Shown in pieces: positions 34,736 through 46,610 of a stretch of DNA of 64,000 nucleotides. Position numbers and translations under genes: made by a program. The stretch comes from Cliona cf. orientalis (lineage: Eukaryota; Porifera; Demospongiae; Clionaida; Clionaidae). Position 1 is the first letter of the stretch, and the number at the start of each line of letters is the position of its first letter. The DNA lies in NCBI GenBank assembly GCA_963930775.1, contig OZ005689.1, positions 35,728,694 to 35,792,693 of the forward strand, given 5' to 3'. Under the pieces are notes generated by a model. The model worked only from the letters and a program-made list of their open reading frames with translations, had not been told where the DNA came from and did not search any database.

Positions 34736-35658
34736 AGCTGCTATTATGTTTAGGCCGCTATCTTTACATCAATATGTATGTGCATTGTACACATTTAGCT
34801 TCCTCCATAAACCGAGGCAGTGTGGCCCGGGCTCTTTATATCGTGTGTGTTTATGTCGAGCTCCTCCAGTTACAGCATGATTGAGCCGTCCATGGAGCAC
34901 TTGTTGCTCCTGTCAGTGGAGATATATGGCATGTACTGATACAGACTTGGTTTTCTGTGGCGTTGTTGTTAGTGAATGGTCTGTATTGTGCTATATCTTT
35001 CCTCTCTTCTTAGAGCTCAGTCGGGACGAAAGTGAAGGCTTGTTGTGTATGTATGTATGTAATGGCTGATTCTTGGCTGCAGCTATGAGTACACATCTGA
35101 TTTGTAATGAGAGTAGGGTGGGGAGATATTTAATTTGTGTGCTTACAGTTCGATCCAGGAATCAGCCATTCCTTCTTTCTCTCCCTTGCATTTGAGCCGG
35201 GGCATTATGTAGTAGACATAATGCCTCGAGGGTCACCTGTGCATCTGCCTCCGCGTGGCGTGACCTGGGATAGGAGTTACATGTGCATAGAAATGTCTCC
35301 ATAATCAGGTTCTAGTAGCTACTATATCATCCACTTCACTATAGTTTGTGGTTCTGTTGTACATGTAACTCTGAAGCCAAAGGATGCACACCATCGCTGT
35401 CTCTTTTTAGTCTCGTGCCCAGCCCCCTTCATGCACGCACGAGAAAGGGTCTAGTCAAAAGGGTTGCACTTCCTTGTCCTCGAGGTACGTATATTGCAGC
35501 CTAATCAGATTGCAGAACCATAGTCACATGACAATAGTGGAATGTAATTATGCGTGGTATATACTACACTACAATGCTGTAAGTGCATGCGCTTATTAGC
35601 CAGATTTCACAGTAACTTGATTTCAATCCTATTGCAAAATAACAAAAACCATAAAATA

Positions 35659-37113
35659 TTAGCATATTATGCAGTTATGACCATAAAGGGGAGTTGGTGA
35701 AGTAGGTCTCATAACTGGTGGACCTGGCGGAGGAGGAGAAGCAGAGTGCCACTGACCAGCTGGAGGAGGGGGACTCACTGCTGGAGAAGGAGGAGTAGAG
35801 GGCCGCTGACCAGCTGGAGGAGGAGGACGCACTGGTGGAGAGGGCCACTGACTAACCGGAGGAGGAGCAGAAGGCCACTGACCAGCAGGAGGAGGAAGAG
35901 GACTTGCTGCTAGAGGAGGAGGAGCAGAGAACTGACTACCTGGAGAAGAGAGACTCATTGCTGACGGAGGAGAAGCAGAAGGCCATTGACCAGCCGGAGG
36001 AGAAAGACTCGCTGCTGGAGGAGGAGGAGCAGAGGGCCACTGACCAGTCGGAGGAGGAGGACTCACTGCTGGAGGAGAAGGAGAGGGCCACTGACCAGCC
36101 GGAGGAGGAGCAGAGGGTCGCTGACCAGCCGGAGGAGGAGGACTCACTGCTGGAAGAGGAGGAGGAGAGGGCCACTGACCAGTCGGAGGAGGAGGACTCA
36201 CTGCTGGACTAGGAGGAGAGGGCCACTGACCAGCCAAAGGAGAAGGACTCACTGCTGGAGGAGGAGGAGGAGAGGGCCACTGACCAGCTGAAGGAGAAGG
36301 ACTCACTGCTGGAGGAGGAGGAGAGGGCCACTGACCAGCCGGAGGAGGAGGAGCAGATGGCCACTGACTAGCCGGAGGAGGAGGACTCGCTGCTGGAAGA
36401 GGAGGAGAGGGCCACTGACCAGTCGGAGGAGGAGGACTCGCTGCTGGAAGAGGAGGAGGAGAGGGCCACTGACCAGTCGGAGGAGGAGGACTCACTGCTG
36501 GACTAGGAGGAGAGGGCCACTGACCAGCCAAAGGAGAAGGACTCACTGCTGGAGGAGGAGGAGGAGAGGGCCACTGACCAGCCGGAGGAGGAGGAGCAGA
36601 TGGCCACTGACTAGCCGGAGGAGGAGGACTCGCTGCTGGAGGAGGAGGAGAGGGCCACTGATCAGCTGGAGGAGAAGGACTCACTGCTGGAGGAGGAGGA
36701 GCAGAGGGCCACTGACCAGCCGGAGGAGGAGGAGTAGATGGCCACTGAATAGCCGGAGGAGGAGGAGCAGAGGGCCACTGAATAGCCGGAGGAGGAGGAG
36801 CAGAGGGCCACTGACCAGCTGGAGGAGAAGGACTCGCTGCTGGAGGAGGAGGAGCAGAGGGCCACTGACCAGCCGGAGGAGAAGGACTCGCTGCTGGAGG
36901 AGGAGCAGATGGCCACTGACCAGCCGGAGGAGGATGACTCGCTGCTGGAGGAGGAGAGGGCCACTGACCCGCCGGAGGAGGAGCAGAGGGTCGCTGACCA
37001 GCCGGAGGTGGAGGACTCACTGCTGGAGGAGGAGCAGATGGCCACTGACCAGCCGGAGGCGGAGGACTCACTGCTGGAGGAGGAGGAGCAGATGGCCACT
37101 GACCAGCCGGAGG
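35659..37113 (-). CDS. Proline-rich repeat protein (tandem 16-aa units)
   Basis: On the minus strand a frame stays open for more than 470 codons through roughly 29 copies of a 48-bp unit, reading as PPPAGQWPSAPPPPAVSP-like 16-residue repeats, then a unique tail YGHNCIIC and stop at 35659. A possible splice acceptor (CTCAATCAG) ends at about 37114. Upstream exons, a signal peptide and a start were not found. On the plus strand the same DNA reads as an acidic repeat (EEEDSLLEEEE) but is broken by several stops, so the minus reading is favoured. It resembles extracellular or scaffold proline-rich proteins. The open frame might also persist merely because the unit lacks stops, so coding status is uncertain. 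Confidence 0.45.
   Translation of the reverse strand, partial: PPAGQWPSAPPPPAVSPPPPAGQWPSAPPPAVSPPPPAGQRPSAPPPAGQWPSPPPAASHPPPAGQWPSAPPPAASPSPPAGQWPSAPPPPAASPSPPAGQWPSAPPPPAIQWPSAPPPPAIQWPSTPPPPAGQWPSAPPPPAVSPSPPADQWPSPPPPAASPPPPASQWPSAPPPPAGQWPSPPPPPAVSPSPLAGQWPSPPSPAVSPPPPTGQWPSPPPLPAASPPPPTGQWPSPPLPAASPPPPASQWPSAPPPPAGQWPSPPPPAVSPSPSAGQWPSPPPPPAVSPSPLAGQWPSPPSPAVSPPPPTGQWPSPPPLPAVSPPPPAGQRPSAPPPAGQWPSPSPPAVSPPPPTGQWPSAPPPPAASLSPPAGQWPSASPPSAMSLSSPGSQFSAPPPLAASPLPPPAGQWPSAPPPVSQWPSPPVRPPPPAGQRPSTPPSPAVSPPPPAGQWHSASPPPPGPPVMRPTSPTPLYGHNCIIC
35740..37113. repeat. 48-bp minisatellite, about 29 units
   Basis: Core AGAGGGCCACTGACCAGCC plus GGAGGAGGACTCACTGCTGG repeats with 3-bp (one GGA) length changes. 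Internal higher-order duplication is visible: about 36190-36360 and 36490-36620 are nearly the same. Confidence 0.95.
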
Positions 37114-37577
37114 AGGAACTGATTGAGCGACAAGGTGAGTTTGTGATTTCTGTGTTGGGAGAAATAAATAATATTATGTTACTGTCGATCCTCTAGAGAT
37201 TGCTCTTTGTCATTTGCACTTACCTGAGATGTTCTTTTGCCTTTTCTTTATCTTACATATATATGGCTGGTATCGCTGGCCTAGAAAGTATTAGTGAGTA
37301 ATGACTATACATAGTGAAGCATGTAGCCTATAGCGTATACATGTAACTAGTACCTCTAAGACCAAGCTGCTGTTGTAGCCGCTGTAGGTGCTGCACCTCT
37401 CTCTCCCTTTCTTGTAGCTCATCTGCAACATACCCTGCAAGTCAGACTAGAGGATAAACTTTTTAAGGTAGTATTGTATCCTTACTTGATAAATGCTGTC
37501 CCATTTCCCAGTAATGTGAATGAGACTTTGGTAGCTGTCAGGGGGTATTTATATAGGCACCTAGGCACTGCAAGAAA

Positions 37578-37695
37578 GCAGCATGCTGCTGCTTGCTCTC
37601 TGTCTAATGAAGAAAGCTTTCCCCACAGCTTGAGGCATGCTGCTGCCTGCTCTGTGTCTAATGAAGATTGTGGTGAGAGCATTTCCCACAGCTTT
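37578..37695. repeat. Two-copy tandem repeat of ~57 bp
   Basis: GCATGCTGCTGCTTGCTCTC and GCATGCTGCTGCCTGCTCTG, each followed by GTCTAATGAAGA and a TTTCCCCACAGCTT / TTTCCCACAGCTT block. Confidence 0.75.
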
Positions 37696-38607
37696 AAGGT
37701 GGTAATCTCTATTCACTGGACTGGACTTGGATTCACCTTTAACCCCATAAAACCTGTGATTTTGCACTGATTGGCAGTCCTAGAATGCGGTCATGCCCTG
37801 GGTTCCGTTCAGTTTGGGTGTACTGTAGCTGTGCTTAGGTTACAGATTTGAGACTCATTCTTGTTACACCAACACTGGCAGAACGAGAATGAGTGTAATA
37901 TGATTTCACGGATATACCTTCCCTCTCTGTCTCTAAAACTGGCGGTCATATTGATGTGTTTCATTGTAGCATGGTGCTTGTAGTCACACTGTCTAGGTGT
38001 AAGGGTCAAGGAAGGTCATACTTTCCTCTCTTTTATGAGGATACGATGAAGTGCTTCATATGTACTACTATTTATGACAGAGTGTATCACTGAACAGCAA
38101 AGCAGTTCCAGGTCGACAGAGCACTCTTATCCCCTTCAATTAGAAATCATCGCAGTTAGCCACCCAATGATCCTGATTTTCCAGAATATTTTTACTCCTG
38201 ATAGTTGTAATTTTGAGTTGTCCCTGCTATGTTACTGGTACCCTAAATAGCGAATATTTGGTGTCACAACCATTCCGTGCAATAATACATAATTTTCTGA
38301 CAAACAACTCTGTACCGCCATATCTTTATTATGTATTTTTTCGCGTTCTATTTTCGCACAAGCCTGTCTGTCCGAAAATATTTCAACAACAAAATATTCG
38401 CAATTTACTGTATGTGATTAATTTTTCGGGTACGCCACCCTGATGAGCTGCAATAACAGCGAAACAGAACACATGTTCTGTCGGTGGTTCCCACTATTCC
38501 ACTGCAGGTATTGCAACTGGTGTTTCATTATAAAAGACTCCACTGAAGCTTATCTTCAAAAAAAGTGAGTCGGACTTCTTTAGAGCAGATAACTACTAAA
38601 ACCTGAT

Positions 38608-38936
38608 CAGGGTTTCATCCAGAAAAAAATTTTTGGGGGAGAAGTAGGCGAGGCAGTTTCACGCACCGTGATCCCTCCCCCAATTAAGAATTGATATCGA
38701 TTAATGATTGTACTTTCTGATGTCACTGAGGTATTGCATAGTTTTATCTAGTGCTCTTAAATAATTGAGGCATGAAGTAGGAGACTATACTGATCACTTG
38801 CAATGCAATGCAAAAATGTACACGCTCCCCTTCCCACACCATGCACCTCTCTCTCTCTCTTTCTCTCCTTTTCCTCGTTTCTTTCTCTCTTTCTTTTTGG
38901 GGGGGAAGCCTCCCCCCCCCACTGGATGAAACCCTG
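38608..38936. mobile_element. Non-autonomous hAT-like element with 5-bp TSD
   Basis: Ends CAGGGTTTCATCCAG (38608) and CTGGATGAAACCCTG (to 38936) are perfect inverted repeats, flanked by CTGAT at 38603-38607 and 38937-38941. Interior has CT-rich and G/C-run DNA and no transposase. Confidence 0.8.
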
Positions 38937-40184
38937 CTGATTGTATTGCAGGCTTCAGCAACACTGCACTGGATTCATCAAGTAAACAATGACACAAATT
39001 TCATGCATCCTTGAAACTGAGCATATTATGGGTCCCTAGCTGTCTCTACACCCTATATGAAATCTTATGCATGTAATCTTGCTATGTTACTAGCATTTGC
39101 ATGCACATTGACCCAAACATGCCTGTAATATCAGTGGCGTGTCCACTTTTTGTATCATGATCTTTTCAAAAGTTCCCATAATTATTATGCTACCACGAAA
39201 TTTTCCTGCTATACAGTAGTGAAGCTGGCAGATTTAGACCAGCAGTGGAGGCTATGGATGGCAATCACTACTATGATTTTATGGTTGCTTATAAAAATTC
39301 CGTCCATGTCACAAAAAAACACAAAAGCTAACTAAGCTAATTCAAAATTAGCATTCCTTAAAATATGATACATACTGTATAGAAAACGCGCATCTGTCTT
39401 TGAACTACGACAAAGCAAGTACATGCACGGGGAGAGAGAGGTAGAGCAACTACACATACAATGTATCTTATTGTCCTAAACTGAATTTCAAGGGAAGTTC
39501 AGCCTCAGCGATGATATTTGGGGATGGGGATATGGATGCATCAGTCGGGTGTCAAAATATTTTCATAGTTGATGGCGGAAGAGCAACTGGGACCACATGC
39601 ACCCACCTCCACAGTGTACAAGAATGGGTACAGGTTCTATGGAATAAAACGAGATAACAGACTCACAGATAGAAATACTGTAACCATAATTTATAGATCT
39701 TCTGTTTTTCAGTCCGTCAGTGAGCCTGCTACCTCTCTCTCTCTCTCTCTCTCTCTAGAGCTCCTTGGTGATGCATGTGAAGGCGTATTAATTTTATGTA
39801 TGTATACAATGGCTGGTTCTTTCTTTATGCGCGAGAAGATTTTCTTTCCGCATTGGTGCAGTCATTTCCTACCATCTGCTTGTTTAAACTTCTTATATAT
39901 AATATCAGGAGCACATAAAGAGGAGCGTACATCTAGAAATTATCGAAAAATAAAGTAAATCGTATCAATATCTTGTGATAGCCTCAATAAATAAATCTAA
40001 CTACACCTAGAGAAAATTGTAGTGGGTGCTATACTATACCAAGAATAGCGTAATGTGCCATGAACACTATAACCACAAGTTATTGGAAAAATGTTCAAAA
40101 ACTTCCATATATGGCAGTTTTCTAACTTGCTAACAATAACATATTGTGGTCATTTTTGCTACTCCCATTACTAGTCACATCATT

Positions 40185-40189
<5 letters not shown>

Positions 40190-40216
<27 letters not shown>

Positions 40217-40220
40217 ATTT
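40190..40220 (+). repeat. Microsatellite (ATTATGG)n
   Basis: At least four consecutive ATTATGG units. Confidence 0.9.
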
Positions 40221-41404
40221 TTGTCAAAATATTTCTACCTGCTATGCATTAGCAGGAATGAGAATCTGCCAGTTTTGCTTTATTTTTCGATATTACCACT
40301 GTATGTAGCTATGTGACTTATACGCTCCTTCTCTTCATGTGCTCCTGATAATATCCATGTTGTTATTCTGCCTGTGCATCAACTATTGGAGTTGACATGT
40401 TGACTTAGAGCTTGTACATTGTTTGTTGTATCTAGTATAATCATGTGACACAATAGTAATCCAGTGGTATATAGATCTACACACTGAAATTGCCCCAGAA
40501 GCGCTCACATAATTCTCTTTTAGCCGAACATTTTTAGCGTTGTAATGACTCCGTTTGGTATCGGCTGTCGGTCGTCAATTGGTCAAAGGTCGTGCTTTCA
40601 GCCCCACCCCTGCCAAATGCGCATGCATCAGCCCCTCCCCTGTCCATCTGAGCACGCGCATATCGTCCATCGTGCCACGTGAACTCTGTCTGCACACTGG
40701 CGAGATAATTGGTAAGTTTTGTGTCTGTCTGTCGTGCGTAATCTCATAGTTGTGAGATGATCTCTATTTGTGTGAGTATATGGCTTACTGATACTGTTCT
40801 CGTCTTTCCTGACTATCGAACTGTATGCATGTCACCTGATTTACTGGGCTTGGAACGCTAGGTTTGTATTGTTATGACTGGGGAGGAGGAAGGTTCTGGT
40901 GTTATGCCTATGTATAATTATACGAGACTAGTACCTGCTGCAGCAGCCCAATCAGATTGCTCCACGTCATCACCAAATTTTACAGGGCTTGCTAGGCTAC
41001 TAGACTACATCTCACAAGTGAGGTTTTGCACACAGGCGTAGCAGCTAAGCACTGGTACAACTTCAGTATGGGCACAACACCAGAGCCTTCCTCCTCCCTT
41101 GTGAAGAGGCTGGCCCACCAGACTATGATATATTATGAACGAAACTGAAGGTTTCCCAAAGTACTGATTACACAGTCTCGTACCCACACGTGGATCGGAA
41201 AAAGAGTGTGGTGAAATGTTTATTCAACTTCGGTTCCAGATGTACACGACATATTATGACACGCAAACAATAAATATTATCAGTGGTAGCATGATCACGA
41301 TATTTTGCTTATATGCACAATTTACGCAGCCCTACACCCAGCCGGAACCTCAAAAGCACAATCTTGGCAAATTATGGAGCCCGAGACAAGCATAGCACTC
41401 GGCT

Positions 41405-42010
41405 GTTTGGTTAAGCGTTGTAGGAGACATGAATGACTCTGTTTGGTATCGGTTGTCGGTCGTCAATTTTTAAAGGCCATGCTTTCAGCCCCACCCATGC
41501 CAAATGCACATGAATCAGGCCCTCCCCTATTCATCTGCACACGCGCATATCGTCCATCGTGCCACGTGAATGCCATCAGCGTGCACTGCAGAGATAATTG
41601 GTAAGCTTTGTGTCTGTAGCTGTACGTGTGTGAGTAGCACGTAAGTAATCTGATAGTTGTGATACTATTCTCGTCTTCCAAACTGTATGTCGCCTGATTT
41701 ACTGGACTTGGAACGCCAGATTTGTGTGTGTGTGTGGGGAGGGGGGGGGGGGGAGAAGCATAATCAGATTGCTCCATGTCATCACCGATTTTTACGGGGT
41801 TTGCTAGGCTACTAGACTCTACATCTCACGAGTGAGGTTTTGCACACGGGCATAACAGCTAAGCTCCTCCCTTGTGAAGTGGCTGGCCCACAGACTATGT
41901 CAGACTATGATATGTTACGAACGGAACTGAAGTTTTCCTGAAGTACCTGATTACATGTTCTCGTACCCACACGCGGATCGGAAAGAGAGTGTGGTGAAAT
42001 ATTTATTCGG
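41405..42010 (+). repeat. Partial third copy nested in copy B
   Basis: GTTGTAGGAGACATGAATGA through the CGGATCGGAAA / GAGTGTGGTGAAAT block repeats 40538-41220 in the same order, with a C/G-rich insertion near 41735-41754. Confidence 0.7.
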
Positions 42011-44529
42011 CGCGAGCCTGAGCGAGTGTATAGAGCACATAACCCCACACGCACATTGTGCAATCTATAGATCTGTTTTTGTTGCTGCTTGGTTGCATCA
42101 AGGGGCTCTTGGAGATCATGTGGCCAGCCGAAACACCACTGACTCTCTCTCTGCGCCAGATCTAGACTGGGTACATATGTATAGGTAATACATTCTGATT
42201 AGATGGGGCTTTGCATTCCAGTCTTGGCTAGCTTACCAGCCTAACGTGTGCACTAGCATTATTGACGACCTTTACCAGTCCATAATATTGAATGTTACGC
42301 GCATGAGCAGAAAGCACAAGGCCTGCATGCATAATGCATTGGTGGGCACTGTCGATAGGCGTGGTTACGAAGGCTAACAAAAAGGCACCATTTGTGACGC
42401 TCGTGGACCGTATCCCTCGATTTGAAGCACACTGAAGCCCGTTTTTCGCCAGCTACATTTGAGCTTATCGCCCTCGTATGAACTTTACGGACACTATTCT
42501 GAAAGGACGCAATGAGATATTGCCGGAACCATGCGCATTTCACCATACTTTTATTTTCTGCATGCAATAAAGAGGCTGGGCACAAGACTACTGATTACAG
42601 GCGAGATCAAATTTGCCATCACAGATAGATGTACAGCGCTAATTAGCTTAAAACAGCAACAATTGAAAAACGTCTCTACAGAAACAAAAGCTAGGCTATA
42701 ACTAGCCATACATTGTGCCCGTGTATGAAAGCAAACACTTCTGCAGAAGTGAACGGCTGACTGGGTTATGAATAACAATCAGAGCTGTGCATCATTCATT
42801 CCGTTGATATATTATTGCCTAATACCAGTATGAAGCCTTTCAAATCAATAATCTTGAGAAAAATCTGCACGCAGAATGGGTCGAAACTAAGGATTTGACC
42901 TTGGGGAATTTTGATTCACACCTTATGGCCCTTTGAAGTTATCCCGTATGTTTGAATAGAAAGCCATGCATTTGCAATGTTTTCCACCCATGTGCTACGT
43001 GAGGGGCGGGTCACGTGCGCACATAAACGCAATGACCATAACCATAACCCATTTTGGTCAAAATTGATGTATATATAGGCTGACTCCTTGAATCTTGCCC
43101 ATACCCAGTGCACTATGAAACAATTTGAGCTCTATAGAGCACATACAGTAGTGGTTAATAAAAAGTTTACGTTCCGTTCACCGTTCTACGATCGTTGAAC
43201 GCATGCGTTCGTCTAAAAAAAACGAAGCGGAAATGACATGCGTAATATGGACCATACGGTACGGAACGATGACGCGGACGGTACAAAGGTCGTGATCGTT
43301 TGACACCTGGTGAGAAGACGCTGGGACGCTTTAAAAGAACGATCGTGGGCCAGCTGATCGCAGAAGCTCCTCATCATTCTACCTACAGGTGTACCTCATC
43401 GTAGAAGCTATTCGTCGGTCTATTTTACCATTGCGTAAATTTAGCAGAAGCTAGTCGACACATCGAACCAGCTGGCCAGGGCAGAACTCAACCAGCTTCA
43501 ACCATGGCACTGCGAAAGCAAATAAAAGAGCTTCAGGAGAAGAAAAGTAAGTACAAGACATAAAATACAGCTATTAATAGTGCTTGTAGCTACTGGTGGT
43601 GTCGCTCATAAAGCATGCTGGAGAGTGCTCTGTCTAGCTGTTTATTATTTTAAAATTGCTGTACCACAGAGCGCTACTACCTGATATTTTGGCCGTCAGA
43701 GGAGATGTACAGTGTACAGTGTTATCCAGGAGTCCAGAATAGTAGAACCCAAAGATCCAGGGGTTGACGAGACTGTGAAAGTGAAGGAAGGAGGAAAAGC
43801 TTATTTCGGCAAAGTGGCAGCCGTGGAACCCGAGCAGATGTTGAAGCGCGCATGAGGGAACTGGAGGGTAATAACACAGACGGGTCACCAGTTGAAACAA
43901 ACGGTGAGTTAAGCTATAATAATGTAATACAGTGTGCACATGGCAGATTGTCCGACTTGCATGTACACAATGTCATACATTTTTAGCAATTATTGAAGTA
44001 CAGTGAAGTTATAGAATGATGCATGTACATGTAAATAGAAAGTGAAGGCAGCTGCACATTGTGTTTTATACATGTACATTGTACTATACTTACATGCTCA
44101 TTTTATACATACTAACATGTACAATGTACTTGCAGAACAAACGACAGCAGATGAAGACTCCAAGAGAAGTAGGGGTGCTAAACCGAAATGTAAGCTTTAA
44201 CATCGAGTGTAGATGTACCTCAGTAACATCTTACTTGCACTTATTATGTCCCGCATTAAAACATAGGCAGCTAAGAAACGACCAAGAGAAAAGACTGAAG
44301 CTGTGGCTGGGAAACCACCAATCAAGAAGAAGGCAGAAGGTTTGTTATGCATTTTTCCATTACCTTGTTTACAATTTTATGCTATTGTTACAGGCAAAAT
44401 TATACGCATTGAAAGTCATGCTCCATCTACATCTACCAAGTCATCAGAGAAAGCACCAGCAGCAGATCTATCCTCTATCCAGTCTTCAGGAAATGTGGGA
44501 GAGGTTCCCTCATCATAGTCATTCTCAAA

Positions 44530-45125
44530 TGCAGGACAGCCTCAGACTACGGAGAGAGCAGGACAGCCTCAGTCTACGGAGAGAGCAGGACAGCCTCAGA
44601 CTACGGAGAGAACAGAACAGCCTCAGACTACAGAGAGAACAGGACAGCCTCAGTCTATGGATAGAGAAGGACAGCCTCAGACTATGGAGAGAGAAGGACA
44701 GCCTCAGTCTACCGAGACAGCAGGACAGCCTCAGTCTACGGAGAGAGCAGGACACTCCGAGTCTACCGAGAGAGCAGGACAGACTCAGACTATGGAGAGA
44801 GGACAGCCTCAGACTATGGAGAGAGAAGGACAGCCTCAGACTACGGAGAGAGCAGTACACTCTGAGTCCACCGAGAGAGAAGGACACCCTGAGTCTACCG
44901 AGACAGCAGGACAGCCTCAGAGTACGGAGAGAGCAGGACAGCCTCAGTCTACGGAGAGAGCAGGACACTCCGAGTCTATGGAGAGAGCAGGACAGCCTCA
45001 GTCTACGGAGAGAGCAGGACACTCCGAGTCTACGGAAAGAGCAGGACAGCCTCAGTGCAGGACACTCCGAGTCTACGGAGAGAGCAAGACAGACTCAGTC
45101 TATCGAGAGAGTAGGACAGCCTCCA
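44530..45125 (+). repeat. 27-bp coding minisatellite (9-aa unit)
   Basis: About 22 copies of GGACAGCCTCAGTCTACGGA + GAGAGCA, reading GQPQSTERA-like in the gene's probable frame. All three plus-strand frames and the minus strand stay open, so long shadow frames appear here. Confidence 0.9.
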
Positions 45126-45373
45126 TCTACTAAACAAGGTAAATTATCACAGATTGATAATTTATACTACAACTCATGAAGGCTGTCAGTTTATACAATG
45201 ACAGACAGGTACCATCCCCAACTTTTCCTAGACAACTGACCTGCAAAGCAAAGAACGATTACCAACCTACATGTAATTGCACCTAGTGCTTAGTAACCTG
45301 GTTACAGGATACCATTGGCATGCTACATGTACATGCATACATGTACATGTAGTACATGTAGTCTGCTTTTACT

Positions 45374-45394
45374 CCCCCCCCCCCCCCCCCCCCC
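45374..45394. repeat. Run of 21 C
   Basis: Homopolymer in an intron of the BEN gene, just before the acceptor of the last exon. Confidence 0.9.
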
Positions 45395-46610
45395 ATTTTC
45401 CATTATCGAAAAGCTAATGTATGTCTCCTTTATTCAATACAGATGCGAGTGTTATTTGACTGGAGTAGCATCCAGAAAGTCCAGTCCACCTCAAATTCCA
45501 TTTGTGCTAGGAACATCACCGTCTTTGTCCACCACCTCATCAGTGGATAAGGAATCAGAAGATACCGACTTCCTCTCTCTGGAGGCAGAAATTCAAGATC
45601 TCATGGAAAGAGTGACCACGTTGGAGTCAGGCCAAGCACACATCATTGAGATGCAACGCTCCATCATGAGAAACCAACAGCAGATTTTTGAGAGGCTGGC
45701 TGCACTGGAGAAAAATTCGTACACTTATTACGAACACTCATTTGTATGAACACTCATTTGGCAGACCTCAACCTGTCTATATCCCTCCTTCTCCAAGGCA
45801 TGCACCTCCAGCGTTGGATACCTCCCTCGACTCAGTTTCGACTCCCCTGGAGGTCCTACAATACCCTGCAGGAATCACCCACCACTGTACATTCCAGCAC
45901 AAGCAGCTACACTTGATCCGCAACCCACACCACACAGTTCGTATACTCCATCACGACAATCCCCTCCATATCTAGAGGAGAGTGATAATTTTCTTGGACT
46001 TGATTCGTTTGAGGATGAGAATGATGGAGCGGATCTTGCCTTATCCACCAACCATCCACCACCTCACCATTCTTTCCGTAAGGATAATTTCCAAGGCCGT
46101 GCCACTGGTGAACGTAATCTTGGAGCAGGTGTTCCCCCACCTCCTCGAAACCCTTTCCGGCCTCTCCAGCCAAAGTACCCCCCTAGCAGTGTCGATGGAC
46201 TTAGCACGTGTGCCCAAGCCCCGTCTAAAAGGAAAGTAGCTGTAATCAAGTTACTATCATCAGCTATCAATAAAGGCCAATTGCTGCAGGCAACTACTGT
46301 CTTTCGAAAATATCCAGGTCTCATCTATGAAAGCAAGGTTGGTACTCTAGCAACCAAATTGGCTAGGGAGGCCTTCTTTGGCGACGATGTGCTCGTGCAG
46401 TGTACAGTTGCAGGCGAGCGAGATTACCCAGGGCTACCTGAGGAGGAGCTAAAGCAGCTTAAGCATGCTCTTTTCATGCAGTTCCCTCGGTTCTGGCATT
46501 CTCCACAGGAATTTGAACCATTATGGAAAAAGTGTCAAGCATCAATAGGACAAGGTTGTAAACGTTTAAGAACCAATGCAAAAGTTTGACAATAACAAAA
46601 ACATCACATC

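Larger units (their letters stand above)
33250..35658. other. Non-coding stretch with short repeats
   Basis: No gene recognised. It includes a CT run near 33405-33424, palindromic ACATGTACATGT motifs and the repeat pairs listed below. Confidence 0.5.
37140..40492. other. Non-coding stretch with MITE and repeats
   Basis: No gene recognised outside the repeats listed. It includes a CT run at 39733-39760 and many AT-rich segments. Confidence 0.5.
43504..46589 (+). pseudogene. Accessory BEN-domain gene inside the Tc1/mariner element
   Basis: Exons with GT-AG borders: 43504-43546 (ATG, MALRKQIKELQEKK), 43670-43903 (YYLIFWPSEEMYSV, then a VKVKEGGKAYFGKVAAV segment), 44136-44189, 44267-44339, 44394-45138 (Ser/Thr-rich plus the 27-bp repeats), and about 45443-46589. 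The last has a coiled coil (AEIQDLMERVTTLESGQ), a Pro-rich linker (PPPPRNPFRPLQPKYPP) and a C-terminal BEN-like fold, about 46260-46589 (AREAFFGDDVLVQCTV, then LPEEELKQLKHALF). BEN domains bind DNA or chromatin proteins in animals and some viruses. Defects seen: frame changes near 43712 and 43827, TAG at 44516-44518, a frame change within the repeats and another near 45860. Assignment as BEN is by pattern and fairly confident. Confidence 0.65.

Noticed and set aside
35904-37196. Plus-strand acidic repeat frames in the 48-bp minisatellite
   Set aside because: They are broken by several in-frame TAG codons, while the minus frame is continuous.
44061-44530. Start of a 372-codon frame beginning in an intron
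   Set aside because: The first part runs through introns of the BEN gene; the exon borders with GT-AG explain the coding segments better.
44525-45022. Long minus-strand open frame of Leu/Ser/Cys/Arg repeats
   Set aside because: It is the complement of the 27-bp repeat array of the BEN gene. Every frame is open there because the unit lacks stops, and the plus-strand gene context explains it.
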